The notes: a model not told the origin generated them from the sequence alone. DNA of 64,000 nucleotides from Lactifluus volemus (GCA_022376515.1 WTXI01000005.1:124001-188000); one strand, 5' to 3'. Shown: positions 12,680-28,215, numbered from the stretch's first letter. Program-made: numbers and translations.

Positions 12680-15539
12680 GCCGCTAGTTTCCTTCCATTC
12701 CCCCACTCCAACCCGCGGGGTGGATAGCCGTCCTGATGAAGAGACCCACTCGAATCCGCGCGCGTTGCTCTCCGGGATTTGGACCTCACTTGGGTCTTTT
12801 CGACCGACTACGGCATAATCTCCCTTCACCGTCGTCGTGACCCTAAAACGATCCTTTTAATTTATTGGCCATCCCAATCGTTTCCATTTTTTTGCATTGC
12901 TATTTATTCGGCTAACTTATTTCGCTTGGCCCCCCTCTCTCCGTGTGAAGGTGGGGGAACTCGCGTCCATCTTGTTCGTTCGTTCGTTCTTTCGTTAGTG
13001 ATTCTCGACGTTTACAGTAACTTTATTGCTTCGCACCGCATTTATCACGTCCATCTCATGCCGCATTTACGCACCCCACGGACTATCAAGACTTTGTTTG
13101 GTTGGCCCATGCACGAATTTTGGCTGGGCAAATATTAATATTAATATAGCGGAGCCTTTTGTAAAGTCTCTGCTTTTTCACGTCTCACATATGTATGGTT
13201 TTTCTCGGCTCCTTGCACATGAGATGGCACGACAGAGAGACTACGAGGGATGGCGGCAGCCCCGAGGGATTCGAAACTGAAGCTAAACTTTTGAAAATTG
13301 TAAACTTACCCGCCCGCCCTGCCATGCCGTGAAGGGCATCCGTAACAGGGTTTTACCTTTTCTTCTTTTAACGTTGAGTTATGTTACAATGTGCAACACC
13401 GGCAAGTTTGGGGAAGTTTTTTTTGGCGGTTGACCGGCATCAACGAGATGATAGCTTGCTTTCTATCTCCATTGGTTGGAAAATCTCGGTTTTTTGGATC
13501 AACGATAAAACCGAAAAAAGATGCCTGGGTAACAGAGAAAGATAGATGGAGGCTGAGAAGGGAAACAAACAAGGGTGGCACTGATACCCCCGTGTACTGG
13601 TGTACTACCTACATCAACGATGGATCAACAACGGGCGATCATAATCAGCCGTTTTGACAACCTCTCTCACTCTGGGCCCCCCAACGTTTCGAATTTTTGG
13701 CGGTGCGGGTGGGAGTCGTCGGTAAGGGGGGTGGGTGAGGGTGAGAGGCGGCAAAGGTGTTGGTTGTGTGGTGGCCAATCAGTCAGGGGAAGAAACCCAC
13801 TTTGTTTATCCTCTCCCATCAACGATTCCATCATCATCCACCACCCAACACCCCCCATCATTTCCCAACCACGCAACGCGCATCATTCGGTCATTATTTC
13901 ACCGACCCACATCGACCTTCTGTCGCCGAGTTCCCCCCTTCCCAATGTTTTCTTTACCAACCGACCACTGCACGCACAGCACAACTGCGGATCGTTGAGT
14001 CTGATTGTTGGCTATCAATTTCACGCACGTGTGTATTGCCTACCTACTTAGTTGCTAACGCGTTCTGCGGCTATAGATAGTACCCCTCCCAGCCTCCAGC
14101 CTTCTACGCATCGCTCCGTTTTCGTTCATCCATGCAGTTGCGGTGGCACCGGGCCTTTCTTTATCCACTCGGTCTTTCTTGCCTCTCCTTCTAAGCGGAA
14201 GCGGCGGCGCGGAAAAATCCGTAGAGAAAGTATGTAAGCGCTGGAGCATTGAAAGAGAAGAAGAAGAAAAAGAGGGGAACGTGGTGTGTCAAAAGACAAA
14301 GGAAAAAAAAAAAGGGAAAGGAAGATACCTTTTTAGAAGCTTTGGGCATATCATATATATCAGAAACAAAGAGAAGAAAGGTCCCTTTGGTAATCGTAGC
14401 GTAAAGCAAAAAAAAAATATTCTAATGAATTGTTCGGTTTGATTGACGATCAGATACACCTCCGCACTCCAGACACGCTTTCAATAATTTTTTTTTTCAC
14501 AATCTCGTAAACAAAGAAATTTTCTTGAGGAGAAAAAAAAAAAGAAGAGACCAAGGAAGAGTACAGCACAGCAACTGGACCGAGTACCGACCGAGTCCGG
14601 GTCGGCCGCCGCACGCCTCCAACTGGCAATCGATCGATAAATGAATGAAACATTTGGCCACAAGCGGCTTAAAACGTTTGATGGGATGGAGAGGTCGGGG
14701 CGGCAGGCGAGAATTCTCAATTTGTATTATTTCTCTCTTCCCCCAATCTTTCTTCCTCCGCGCCCCGCGGCTGATCAACTCAACATTTTGACATCGCTAG
14801 CCGACCATCGGAGCGGTGTCCCGTCAAAAACTGATTTGTCCGCTGGCTTAGAACGCTGCAGTGGCAAAAGTCGTTGCCCGATGCGCACACCTTTTTAGAA
14901 GATTGAACGAGTAAAAAACGTTGGCTGGGACGTAAAAAAAAGAGGGTATTTTTCGTGAGAATGAACTTGGACTGAAAACTACTCATTAGTTACTACATAC
15001 AACTTTTTACTGTAAAGGGGGTGAGGGACGTAAGGTACAAGCGATGATACGAACAAAAAGGTCAGCAGACATTGATAGAGATTGAACGGCATCTTTTAGC
15101 TTGGGCAAGTAGATACTATAAATCGACTGGCTCCAGAATGGTCCGATTGACAGTAAAAATAATATTGTCAATGAATCAACGGTCAACCCACGGAATCCGC
15201 CAAAAAAAAAAAACAAGGTCAAGAGCAAAATAAAAGAAGAAAAATGCAGAGAGAGAAGTAATGACTTGCGCGTTCACTGGAAGAATAAAGTAATAATTGG
15301 GCGATGGAACTTTGTGAAAAGTGCGTCTTGTCTGTTTCTTGCATCACGTCTCGGCTGATTGCTCCGAGTCCCAGCCAGCCTCGTGAGGCCGGGAGGAGTC
15401 GCGAGCGCGCGCGAAGAGGTCGTTCCTGCCACGCCGAACTGCGTGCCCTTCAGAAGTACCAACGGAGCAACGGCGACTACCCCCTCTGACGGCGCTGGGG
15501 ACGGAGTAGATGAGGCGGGTTCGACAGCTGCAAGCTCGA
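12680..15539. other. Long intergenic region, no gene recognised
   Basis: About 2.9 kb between the converging ends of the C2H2 gene and SET9. It holds pyrimidine-rich and CA-rich stretches (13800-14000), A/G-rich runs (14245-14320) and homopolymer T and A tracts. Open frames here are short, overlap in several frames and lack motifs or splice support. A minus-strand frame continuing to 15274 could be an alternative SET9 C-terminus. Confidence 0.55.
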
Positions 15540-18500
15540 CTATCTGGATAACAGAGTTGCTTCTGCCACTACTACCGCCGTTCGTACCGCGATCGCGCTC
15601 GTCGCGCTCTGCCGTTGAACAGGCATCGCCGGGAATAGCGCGTTGGCGAGTTTGAACTTGGTTGGGTCGGGCGACTTGAGTACCACCACGTCCTGCAGAC
15701 ATAGCGAGTTCAAGGGGAAAGAGGTATATGAGACCGATGTCACAAAAACAAGAATACAGAGAGAGAGAGAAAGAGAGGCACGGAACAAGAAGAGGGGGGG
15801 AAGGAGAATGAATCCTCGCAAAGTCGTGACGGGTTGTCAATCAAAGTACGGGACAAAGTCAACACACCTCTTCTTCAGACGAGGACGCCGAGTCAACTTC
15901 GTAAGTGTCCAACTTGCGAAACTGCGCCGCGGTCCCATTCACTTGCATCCATTCTGTCCGCGCAATGCCACCGCCAGCAGTGCCCCCGCGAGCGTGGGCG
16001 CTAGCAACACCACGCGCATCGCTGATGCCAGAACAGACGTCGTCGTCGGTTCCTCCCCCCCCAGTAGTTGTTCCTCGTCTCTGCACCGAGGAGAAGAACG
16101 ATGACTGCTCGGCCCCGCTGATGGCACGAAAAAACTGCTGCCGCTCTTGGTCTCGTTCATTGTGGCCATGACCATGGCCACCACCATCTTGCGAAGCCCA
16201 CCGACGGGCTGCATACGCATTCGGCGATGGTTTCCATAGTGAATGGTGGTGCGTCGTCAAACCCCTCGACACTGGCAGCAGCTCGTTGTCTTCCGACTCT
16301 TCGACCCCAACCGCATCTTGATCCTGCTGCACGGTTTCGGGCTCCGGCCCGGGCACATTCTCTGGCGTGACAGGCCAGTCGCCGTCAGCAGACCGGTCGT
16401 CGTCGTCGTCGTCGTCGTCGTCGTAGTTGTCGCTCTCGTCCTCAAAGTCCTCTCTCTCCGCCATTAACGACGGCGACAACCACCGTGGCAGTTGTGATGA
16501 CATGGTCGACGTAGGCGCAGATGACGATGCATGTCGGCGCAGAGCTCGCGCGTCCGAGTCCCGATGCGGCAGCGAACCCAGGGAACGCAAGTGGTGAGTT
16601 GGCGGCGGTGGTGGTTGCGCCGGTGCCCACTTTTTGCGTGCGAACGACATCGGATTGGGAGTGAAGTATTTGGGAAGCAAATGCGCGGAGCCACTTGAGA
16701 TACGCGGGCGCTTAGGCTCTCCCTCTATGTCAACGGAGCGCTCGTGCTCGTATTCACTGTCGCGTTCGCGCTTTACCGTACTTGAGCTAGCACCAGCAGC
16801 TGCTTCCCGCTGTGCCACAGCACGTCCTTCAGCTCGTTGAGCACGCGTCCGATGCAGCACAGGTGAAGACCCGATGCGACGCCGAAATTTGCCGTTGGTG
16901 CTAGCCTTCTTCCCGAACCGTCCATTGTTCTCGCGGGGTTGATCGTCGACGGCGCGGCTTTTTGCGGTGCGCATGGGTGATGACTGTGATGACATAGAAT
17001 CATCAGCGGGTAGGGCGGGCGGGGCGGAAGCAGTTGCAAGGGGGGAATACGGGGACGCGGATGTAGGCGTGGATGGAACCGGGTAAACGGACGACGATGG
17101 GAGAGGATGCAAGCGCGGTCTGCCGCGAGGGCGCTTCGGCGTTTGCGTCGGTTCGATCTCGCGAACCTTGGCAGTGGGAAGGTGCTTGCGCCCAGAGCGG
17201 CTCCACCCTTTGCGGATTAGCTCACGTGGATGAGCTGCCGCACGTGGGATAGAGGACAGGGTCTTGCGCCGTTTGTGTTTGGATGTCTCGGCGGCCGGTG
17301 GACTTTCTGGGCGTTTTCGTTTCGCAGCGGGTGAAGGCGCGGGAGAGCGTGCGGTACTTGCGGCGAGCTTCTTGCCAACGGCGTGGAGGAGCTTGTGCGT
17401 GTTTTGTCGTGGGGCAGACTCCGCAGGTGTACTTTCCCGGGGTGTGGGCATGCTACCTAGCTGAGAGGAAGTACGATGTGGCCAAGGTAGTTCATAGATG
17501 GCATAATGTCTCAGGCACCTTGATGGAGTGGCGAACCCATCGGCGCAATGAGTTACCAGTGAAAGCGATGGACTGGCGAAAACGAAATACTTACCTTGGA
17601 CATTCGCGTTTTTCCTTCTTCCCCTTTCCCGTGGTGTTATCAAAGTTGCCGTAGACAATTGTTCGGTCGAGTGAGATGATGGGCAGTACACTGAGACACG
17701 TCACACATGTGGGAACAGCTGGATCAGATGGTTTGATCTTCTTGCCAGTGTCTGCTTCGTCTTGAGCAGAGGCCTTGCCCTTGCCTTTATCCTTATTCCG
17801 AGCACCCTCTTCCACAGCCTTGGTCTTATGTTTGGATGTCGACGCAGATGCGGATGCAGATGAAGATGCCGGTGCAGCGCCAACGGAACCTCCGCGTACC
17901 GCGGGGCGCCCGCGGAGCACGCGGTCAGATTCGACGGTGACAATGCTTTTGCCCCTTCCGCGTGATGCAGATCGTGCGGAACGCGCCGGGGGGGCACTCG
18001 TACTTTCTGCAAGGGACGCAGTGTCCTCTGATAACGGTGGGGTAACCAGTTGCTGCTGTTGCTGAAGCTCGCGCGCTTTCTTCTGCAGACGCGTGGTGAT
18101 GATCGGCTCAAAAGCTGGTGTGACCGATCGTGCGATGCAAGGAGTTGGGGATGTACCCGCACTGGGTTCGCCGGGTTTGAGTGATCGATGCCGTAACAAT
18201 GCACTGCCTGACACAGCCGACGCGACATCTGGCTCCGGAGTTGCAAGGCAACCAATAGCGACAGGAGGTACGACGGAAGAACGTGACGGGGGCAGTGACG
18301 TTGGGACGCAGGAAGTGGCATCGGGCTCTGTCTCCGTAGCCTCGACCTCAAGCGCGAGGTCAATTGCGCAAGGTACCTCGCCGCCGTGAATGGTGGCAGA
18401 TTCCGAGTCGGCTTCAGGGTCTTCGGTCGGATCTGCATCCGACTCTTTGAGCACGGCGTAAACGCCACGGCGAGTACGCCGTTCGTTGACGTTCACCACG

Positions 18501-19830
18501 GGTTGTTCACCGTCTCGCTCGGGAGGTTCTACGTCAGAAGACTCGTCTGAACGGCCATCGTCAGAAAGTTGGATCGGTGGACCATAACCGCCCATGCCGC
18601 GCTTCTCGCAAGTTTCGCAGAGACAATCACGGTTTCCGCGACCGACTGACAACCATGGGAAAGAGGGAAGATCACGTTTTGACATGAGAGGAGAGGGAAA
18701 CGAGGAAAATACGTACAGTATCCATCACCATAATGCGCTGTCACTTCCTCGCCGATTGCGACAGGTCTGACGACTCGAAAGGTGATGTATCGACCCTCGC
18801 GAAATAGTTCGCAATTATTATCGCAATCGTGCTGTCGTAATTATTTTTGATAGATAAGGATGAGGGACGTCGCGTCAATTATGCATGTATACGAAATTTA
18901 TACGAATCGGGGAGGTATGGGGGGAGAAGCGAGGACATGTGGACGTTAGGCACTCACATTGACGAATCGGGCTGGCCCCAAGAAAAGGTGATTCTTCTTG
19001 AGCTGCTTCGAATGAATAACGCTGAAGTCTCGACGGATGCCCCCCTGCGAGTTGCGACGGTCGGTACGCTTGAGCTCGAGCTCCTCAGCGTCTGTGAGAT
19101 CGGCCATGGAGCCCTTGAGCTCCGAGAGAACGGTGCCCGGACCAAGGGCGCGAGTGGCAAGAATACAGAGCTCAGACTTGCCGGTACGATGAGAGTACCT
19201 CTGTGTGTGGGCGATCTCAATGGAGCCGGTTGGGAGATAGAGCTCCATGTAGCGGGAAGCATGGCTGTGTTTATGGGAGAAAGGGGTACGTAAGTATGAG
19301 TAGTGAAGGCGGGGGGCGGTGGGGGCAGTGACGAACGTCGCAAAAGAGTTTACCTCTCGCTCGGTAAAGCCCTTGGTGAAGTAACGAACAGATGGGAGGC
19401 TAAATTTTGCGTAAGTGCACGGACGACAAGAAAGTGGAGAGGGGAGAGGGAGAGGAAGAAAGACGCGAAAAGACGCACTCGAGGAGGCGGTCGACAGCAT
19501 CGTGAATGGCGGTGGCAGAGGAACCCTTTGCAGTGACGAACTATCAAGGGGAAATAACGCGTGAATTGGCGCGATGAAGGAGGAAGAGGGGACGTGAGGA
19601 GGGAAAGAGAGACGTACGCGGCGGATGATAGTCATGAGGTCGAGCGGATTAGTCTTTGGGAGACGACGAGAAGGATCCATTTTATGAACGAGGAGAGGGA
19701 TGTGACCGGTTCCGAGTTTCTCGACGAGGAGGTGAGAAAGAAAATCATCATCGCGTGCAAGGTCGAGCATGTTCATGACCTTTGTAGAACGCCATTTGGA
19801 TCTGGAGGGTTTCTTGTGTCGAGAGGCCAT
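15540..19830 (-). CDS. SET9: Histone H4-K20 methyltransferase, SET9/SUV4-20 type
   Basis: Nuclear SET-domain enzyme that methylates histone H4 lysine 20. Eight exons give a clean 1204-codon frame: 19618-19830, 19479-19540, 19337-19399, 19264 back to 18958, 18717-18831, 17595-18645, 15868-17518, 15540-15692. The N-terminal helical part is followed by HASRYMELYLPTGSIEIAHT, RRDFSVIHSKQLKKNHLFLG and the SET core PARFVNHDCDNNCEL, then VAIGEEVTAHYGDGYFG and the post-SET cysteines CLCETCEKRG. A long disordered basic/acidic tail includes CVTC...CPRC, a likely extra zinc site split by the intron at 17519-17594, plus a poly-Asp run encoded by a GTC microsatellite near 16396-16424. The final exon is the least certain. 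The distinct post-SET and SUV4-20-like N-terminus favour SET9 over other SET families. Confidence 0.9.
16396..16424. repeat. CGT/GAC trinucleotide repeat coding poly-Asp
   Basis: About nine tandem units inside the SET9 C-terminal exon; on the coding strand they read as a run of Asp codons. It is prone to length variation. Confidence 0.85.
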
Positions 19831-20214
19831 GAAAGAGGAAGAAAGATGAGAGGGGGGAAGCGAAACGAGAAACGAAAAACGGGAAATGTGTGATGTTGTT
19901 TTTGGGTGGACAGCCAATGTCAAATGTCAAATGTCAAAATGACCGGATTGATCAGAGACACTACTTGTGGGCAGGTCATCCTTCCCTCACCCTATTCCGG
20001 GGGCTGTTAACCTCCGTTCGCCTCTCGCCTCATTAACAGCCGCCCGTCTCATCAATTTACATCATTTTCTTCTCTCACTACAAAAAATAATTCGGCAACA
20101 AGAAAAAAAAAACAGAGTATCATTAGCAGGCCTCAGCAGCCATCTTTTGCGTGTCCAAGGCACCACAATTGGCGTCACCACACTTTACAGGAATGGCCCA
20201 CTTCTCCCCGTGCA

Positions 20215-21264
20215 TCACTGCGCGTGCTTCTGCTTCCCTGTCCGCAGTTTCCTCAAGTAGAACTAGGGGATCACACAACCATCAGTATCTTCGGCCACAT
20301 CCAAAATTTCAACTCACCTCGAGTTCTTTGCCCTCAAGGATATACCCATCTGCCCGACCGACTTGACCCGGCCGGCTTGAGATCGCAGCATACAGGCGCC
20401 CTGCTCCAAACTGCGTTTCGAGCAGATTGTCAATCTTGGCGTCTGACGGGGCACCGGCGAACGTATTAGATACACTCCGGCAACCAAAATAAACATGGTA
20501 AAAAAAACGATACATACCCTTCCTCCGGTCAGTGAGAATCCGCTGAGCGTGATTTGATCGCTTTTTCTCCTCTCCCTCTTTCTTTTCTTCCGTTGCCGCC
20601 GCTTTTGCGCCCTTCTTCGACACTGGCAGTGCATACTGTGAACAGAATGTCAACAATAAATCAAGTTCCCACACCACAAAAGTGGTGATGAATCCGAAAC
20701 TGAGACTGAAACTAAACACGCACATGTGCCTCATACCATTGTCTGAAAGGCGTCGCATCAACCTGAATGATGGCTCCCATGACGAGAGTGTTGGTCCGGA
20801 CCAACTCATTGTTAGAAGCATTGTATACCTTCAGCCGGGAAGCATCAGCATGGAACACAAGGATGCCAAGCGTGGAGTAACGCACGACGCTGATTATACG
20901 CGTCTTGCGTGTGACGTGCTCTGAGCCCCATGCAAAGTTACCAGAGTCAAGGCGTAGGGCACGGTGTTTGAGATTACCGCCCCGAACACGGACGGGGTGT
21001 ATGCGTTTAACTCCAAGCCTAGTGCTGGCGGCTTGACGACCCAGCTCGAATTTTCGCTTTTTGCGGTAGTGAGCACGCTGGGCACCACTTGCAGAACGCT
21101 TGTGTCGTGAGGAGCGGGAGATACCTGGCCGAGGCGAAAACGGTGAATATGATACGGTCAGTGGATGGACAATGACAAGATATTACCTGAATTGGACCAT
21201 CGGAGATGAGTGTCATGATAAACCGTCCATTTTGTGAGGGAAGAAAGCCAAGAAACTCACCCAT
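20215..21264 (-). CDS. RPS8: 40S ribosomal protein eS8
   Basis: Structural protein of the small ribosomal subunit. Exons 21261-21264, 20886-21124, 20724-20828, 20518-20635, 20318-20442 and 20215-20262 total 639 bases (212 residues, as expected for eS8). The first exon holds only ATGG. Splicing gives [21 protein letters not shown], then [50 protein letters not shown], the lineage-variable Lys/Glu insert, and [20 protein letters not shown]. The C-terminus is [15 protein letters not shown]. All borders are GT-AG and the frame is intact. It is divergently arranged with UGP1, about 1 kb apart. Confidence 0.95.
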
Positions 21265-22257
21265 GGCGAATAGTCTTGAGGAGTCTGTGGTTTGTTGTCG
21301 CCTTGAACTATCAAGGTTTGGATGATACCTTCAATGACAAGGTTTGGTATATTTTTGAATCTCAGCTTCGGCAATATCCGCTTTTCACCCGTGACTTTTC
21401 TTACCCACACCCACAGATTCTGCGTTTACGTAGGGGATTTTAATCACTTTAGGGTGCCGTCGTGCTCGCAGCCTCGTTCTGATCGTCCGATATAGGGTTG
21501 GGTGTGGAGCAAACGTGGGACGGACATAGAGAAGTCAAATATTAAGCACGTCAAATGGATGATTGATGGGCGCTCGAACGGGCAAACTTCGCGGGTTGCG
21601 ATAAACTAACAATAGTTCCATTACAGTACAGGGAATAACGCGAACGAAAACGCGGCAACAGATGGTCGATTGCCGCGTCAGAGGACAGTAACGGCGTTAC
21701 GGGGGCGATCGACCTGTAACTCACCATTCCTTTGACCGGAAAAATCATCAGTTGGGTACATACAAATAGGCTTGGCCTTACTTTGGTATTGGGCGATCAT
21801 TCCTCTAGCCCCTGATAGCGCCGGGATAGATATGCATGCACGTTTGTGGGGTGAAATACCTTCATTAGGCGGTACTGGTGCTGTCGGAAGCAGCAGTCGA
21901 CGGTTGAGCGGAGAAGGTGGGACTCGGATTGGGAACAAAAGGAGATCGATGTGCGAGCGCATAAACGAGGAGAGGGAGGATATCAACCTTGAAATCACCA
22001 GTCAGGACGACTCGCTTTCGCCAACGACCCGTCTGGCCGACTTTGACCATCTTTCGATATATAAACGTCATCATCGCCCTCGTCCAATTAATCCCCACTC
22101 ATCTCCTTCTTCCCCCTCCACCAACCTTATCGACATCCTCCTCTCAGATCATCCAATTTGTCTTAATCAACTCCCTTCCCTTCCACACTTTTCTCCCTTA
22201 CTCCCTCTACCGTCACAAAAGTCTTCAAAGTCAACACCCACAACACCCAACAAAAAA
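21265..22257. promoter_or_regulatory. Bidirectional promoter region of RPS8 and UGP1
   Basis: A 993 bp gap separates two divergent start codons of genes expected to be highly expressed. The UGP1-proximal 170 bases (about 22085-22255) form a strong CT-rich tract on the plus strand, a common mark of highly expressed fungal promoters. No gene is seen inside; a long plus-strand frame (from 21772) that runs through into UGP1 exon 1 is in another frame. The regulatory role is inferred from position and composition. Confidence 0.5.
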
Positions 22258-24134
22258 ATGTCCCTCCGACCTGATTCCCTCAATTCCCGCACTCGCGGCG
22301 CTTCTCACATCGACTTCAGGACCGCGACTACTGGTGTCATCGGTAAAGCCATGCGCAACGAGCTCTCCCAGCTTGTCAACACCGTCCAGGACCCCCAAAC
22401 GAAGAAGGCGAGTCTTTTACCCCACACTAGTATTTCCCCGTTACTGATCCCGATCTCAGGCGTTCGATACGGAAATGCAGTCCTTTTTCTATCTCTTCAC
22501 CCGTTATCTTGCAGAGCGTGCTCAGGCTCAAGAATTGTTAGTCAACGTTATAGATTCCACGCCAGTTCTGACTTTTGTCTCACAGAGCCTGGGACCGCAT
22601 CAAGTCCCCTGGAGAAGACCAGATCGTACCCTACAACACCCTTTCGAAGCCCAAGGACTCGTCCGCCCTCAACAAGCTAGCCGTTCTCAAGGTTAATGGT
22701 GGCCTTGGTACCTCTATGGGTAAGTATCTGCACCTTCTCGTCCAAAATTTCCATTTGGATTCAGTGCGCCGCCGCAGGTATGACCGGCGCCAAGAGCGCG
22801 CTTGAGGTCAAAGATGACATGACATTTCTCGATCTCACTGTGCGCCAGATCGAGCACCTTAACACCACCGAGCGCGTTGATGTCCCGCTCATTCTCATGA
22901 CCTCGTTCAACACTCACGAGGACACGCTCCGCATCATTAAGAAGTATGCCAACCAGCAGCTTCGAATCACCACCTTCAATCAGTCGCGGTATCCGCGTAT
23001 CTTCAAGGAGACTTTACTCCCTTGCCCCAGCAGTGCCGATGACGACAAGAAGAACTGGTATCCTCCCGGTCATGGTGACTTGTACAACGCATTGCTTCAT
23101 TCCGGTGTCCTCGATCAGTTGATCGCCGAAGGCAAAGAGTATCTTTTCGTGTCCAACTCGGACAATCTAGGTGCGTGTGCGTATATGCTATCTATGCGCC
23201 CGTTGTTCCACTCATCGTCCTTGCAGGGTTGATCAGGCCATTTTGCAACACATGATTGACGCACAAGCCGAGTTCATCATGGAAGTGACAGATAAAACCA
23301 AGGCTGACATCAAGGTAACCTCTTGATTCTCCGGAGTCTCTGTTCCTCCACGACTGAGACCATCGTTCAGGGTGGTACTCTCGTCGATTATGAAGGCTCG
23401 ATCCGCCTACTCGAAGTTGCTCAGGTGCCTTCAGAGCACTTGGAGGACTTCAAGTCGGTTCGCAAATTCAAAATCTTCAACACCAACAACATATGGATCA
23501 ACCTGCGCGCCCTCAAACGCGTGATGGAAAACGAGGGATTGGACCTAGAAATCATTATCAATCCCAAGAATATGGACGATGGTCAGGCGATCATTCAGCT
23601 AGAAACGGCGGCCGGAGCGGCGGTCAAGCATTTCAAAGGCGCACACGGAGTCAACGTTCCTCGCAGCCGGTTCCTCCCGGTGAAATCATGCTCGGACCTG
23701 TTGCTGATCAAGAGTGACATCTATTCATTGGAACATGGTCAATTGGTGATCAATCCAAGCCGGATGTTCGAGAACACGCCTGTGATCAAACTTGGCGATC
23801 ACTTCAAGAAGGTACGCATTGACGGCTTGCCGCGATTCCGTTGTTAAAAAAAAATTTCGTGTAGATCCAACAATTCCAGAAGCGATTCAAGAAGATTCCG
23901 AAGATCATCGAACTTGATCACCTGACGGTGACCGGAGATGTATATTTCGGGCGGAATGTCACCCTACGTGGAACGGTGATCATCGTGGCGAACGAAGGCC
24001 AGCGGATCGATATTCCTGATGGGTGCATCCTCGAGAACCGACTCCTATCTGGCAACCTAAACATGATCGTGCGTTTTCTCATACTTACATCTACTTTCCC
24101 GCTGACCTGTCCCACTTTCCCGCAGGACCTATAA
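22258..24134 (+). CDS. UGP1: UTP-glucose-1-phosphate uridylyltransferase, copy 1
   Basis: Cytosolic enzyme making UDP-glucose for glucan, glycogen and trehalose synthesis. Eight exons (22258-22407, 22460-22536, 22586-22719, 22778-23174, 23227-23314, 23371-23811, 23865-24068, 24126-24134) total 1500 bases, 499 residues, the normal fungal size. Motifs: nucleotide-binding [28 protein letters not shown], the Lys-rich [12 protein letters not shown], and the C-terminal beta-helix [16 protein letters not shown]. The first intron (22408-22459) fits best as GC-AG. The frame is intact. A second UGP gene points at it tail-to-tail from the minus strand. Confidence 0.95.
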
Positions 24135-24797
24135 CCTTCTCGACGCACATTCGTGATCATGTTATTGATCAGGAGCGGCTGATCAGGAACAGGAGTACAG
24201 GCACAAGTAGTGTAATAACGTCAAGAACACCACGTTTTCCAACCGCCAATTCACAAAAAATCGTCTCGGTCTTTTTCTTTTTTTCTGCGGTTCGTACCTG
24301 GATGAAACGTCACGTCTTTTTTCTTTCTGCAGTCAATCCCTTTCCATCGTGTTGTATATCCTTTTTGTGTCACATAGTTGACGGGGAAGAGTAGAGGGAG
24401 ATCAAAAAGAAAGAAATATTAGAAGGGTGTCCAAAAACGAAACGAACCGAATAGCGCAGGGGTAACTACTCAAAACGCATTACTCAAGCGCAACAGGTCG
24501 AAAGAAGGATAGTTTGAACCTATTCTATCGTGACTTTGCGTCTAACCTACTATGGAATCGAGTCCCTTATCGCTGCCCATCATTGTACCCGAAGAAAGAA
24601 GTGTCATTGATTTGACGATATGCAAGTGTGTGTGTACGTGTGAAAGCCCAAAACAAACCGAGTAGCGACCCTGACAGTGCGGTCCCGGGTACCGCGACCA
24701 AATGTGTCCCAGGAATTAGGATAATAAAAGGCCAAAAGAAGCCAGGAGTCATGTAAGAGTAATTAACCACTCAATCACAGATCCTGGAAAGAGGTTT
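24135..24797. other. Convergent 3' intergenic region between the two UGP genes
   Basis: This 0.66 kb contains only the two 3' untranslated regions. No open frame with coding character is visible. Confidence 0.6.
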
Positions 24798-26863
<2,066 letters not shown>

Positions 26864-27088
26864 GGTACTCGGACGAGTGAACGATGGAAGGGGTGAACGA
26901 ACAAGAGGGTTCCCTGTATTTAAACGCTCACGTGGCTTCTTATCCACGCTGGGCTTAGTCGCCGCTCCACTCATCCAACAAAAGTTAAATCCATCACGCC
27001 CACACTTAAGCGAGATAGGGTACGTTCGTATAAAAATGCCATATCAGACAATCACTTATAATACATCTGCGTAATAAGAAACGTGCAC

Positions 27089-27756
27089 ATGAGTGCGTCT
27101 GACGAGAGAATAAGGCTGCTCAAAGAAGAGTTGCAGCATGCCCGTGCTGAACGGGACCGACAACGAGCTCTCCATAAAGCTGAAAACGATGCAGAGAAAG
27201 AGAGTCGCGACAAAGCCGCTCGGGAGCGCCATGAGGGCACGATGAATCAACTAAGAGCAATGCGAGAGTTGCTTTTCGAACAACGTGAATCGCAAGCACA
27301 AGAGAAAGGACGAATGGAAGAGCGTCACGCGGAGGAAGTGCGACTGCATGAAACAACGCTCAAGCAGATGTCAGACGTTCGGACGGCAGTGGGTTCGCTC
27401 CGTGATGAGTCCCGAGCAGATTGGGAACAACGAGCGGAGGAACAAGCCCGCATTAAAGCTGGTGTGTTTTTGTTTTTGAAAATATCGAGCTTTCCAAGTG
27501 ATCCATGTGCCTCCGTATCAAAGACTCTGAAACAGCTGTCAAGAAGTTGTCGGAAAGTGTGGCTGAGACACGGGAACAATTGCTATCGTTAACGCATGGT
27601 ATGGCGATTAGCTCCTCCCTTATCTTGACATGTTGAACCTCATTTTATTGAATAGAGCTTCAAGAAGACACAACCCGACGCCATGAGGAAGTACGACATA
27701 TTCTGTTGGCGAATGCGTCCGCGCGGGAGAGTGTCTCCATGGGGGAATCCGTTTGA
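27089..27756 (+). CDS. Small coiled-coil protein, function unknown
   Basis: Three exons (27089-27461, 27524-27598, 27656-27756) with GT-AG introns and matching phases give 182 residues. Almost the whole protein is charged and helical: repeated Glu/Arg/Lys/Gln heptads such as ELQHARAERDRQRALHKAE and then ETREQLLSLTHELQEDTTRR. No enzyme or targeting motif is visible, and no family is recognised. It starts about 225 bp from the divergent UGP copy 2 start. The clean spliced frame argues for a real gene, possibly a lineage-specific structural protein. Confidence 0.75.
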
Positions 27757-28215
27757 AGTTCCCAATGGGCTGAATGCGGGGTCCGAGGATCACACGGGTG
27801 TCAAGCAGCCTGGGAAGTGATAATTACCCTCCGATAACACAGATCTTTGTGTGATCTGGGCTTTATATTACTCTAATAATATATCCCCTTGATGTGATCT
27901 TCAGAATATACAGAAAAAATAGATGGGTGGCAAGATGGGATTGAGCAAGTGCAGCGATGTCGGAGATTGGAAATTGAAAAGCGTGACCGGAACGCTTTTC
28001 CTGTGCCCTTGTAGTGCATCGGGAGGCCTCAGGCACGAGCTTACCCTCAGTTTTGCTCATAAAAAGTATGTAGACTACTAGAACAGATGCCTGGCTATCA
28101 TGCCCACCACTTTTTCTCGAACTGATTTAAAATAGATCCGTTGTTATTCTCCTTATTCATGAGGCACTGAAATTTTATTACTTACACACACACACTCGTG
28201 TTTTCTCGTCCCGTA

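Noticed and set aside
21772..22680. 302-codon plus-strand frame overlapping the UGP1 start
   Set aside because: It crosses the CT-rich promoter; it coincides with UGP1 exon 1 only after the ATG at 22258 and then reads into introns. UGP1 homology fixes the start and splicing.
24023..24394. 123-codon frame across the UGP1 3' end
   Set aside because: It reads the last UGP1 exon in another frame and then the 3' region; no protein character.
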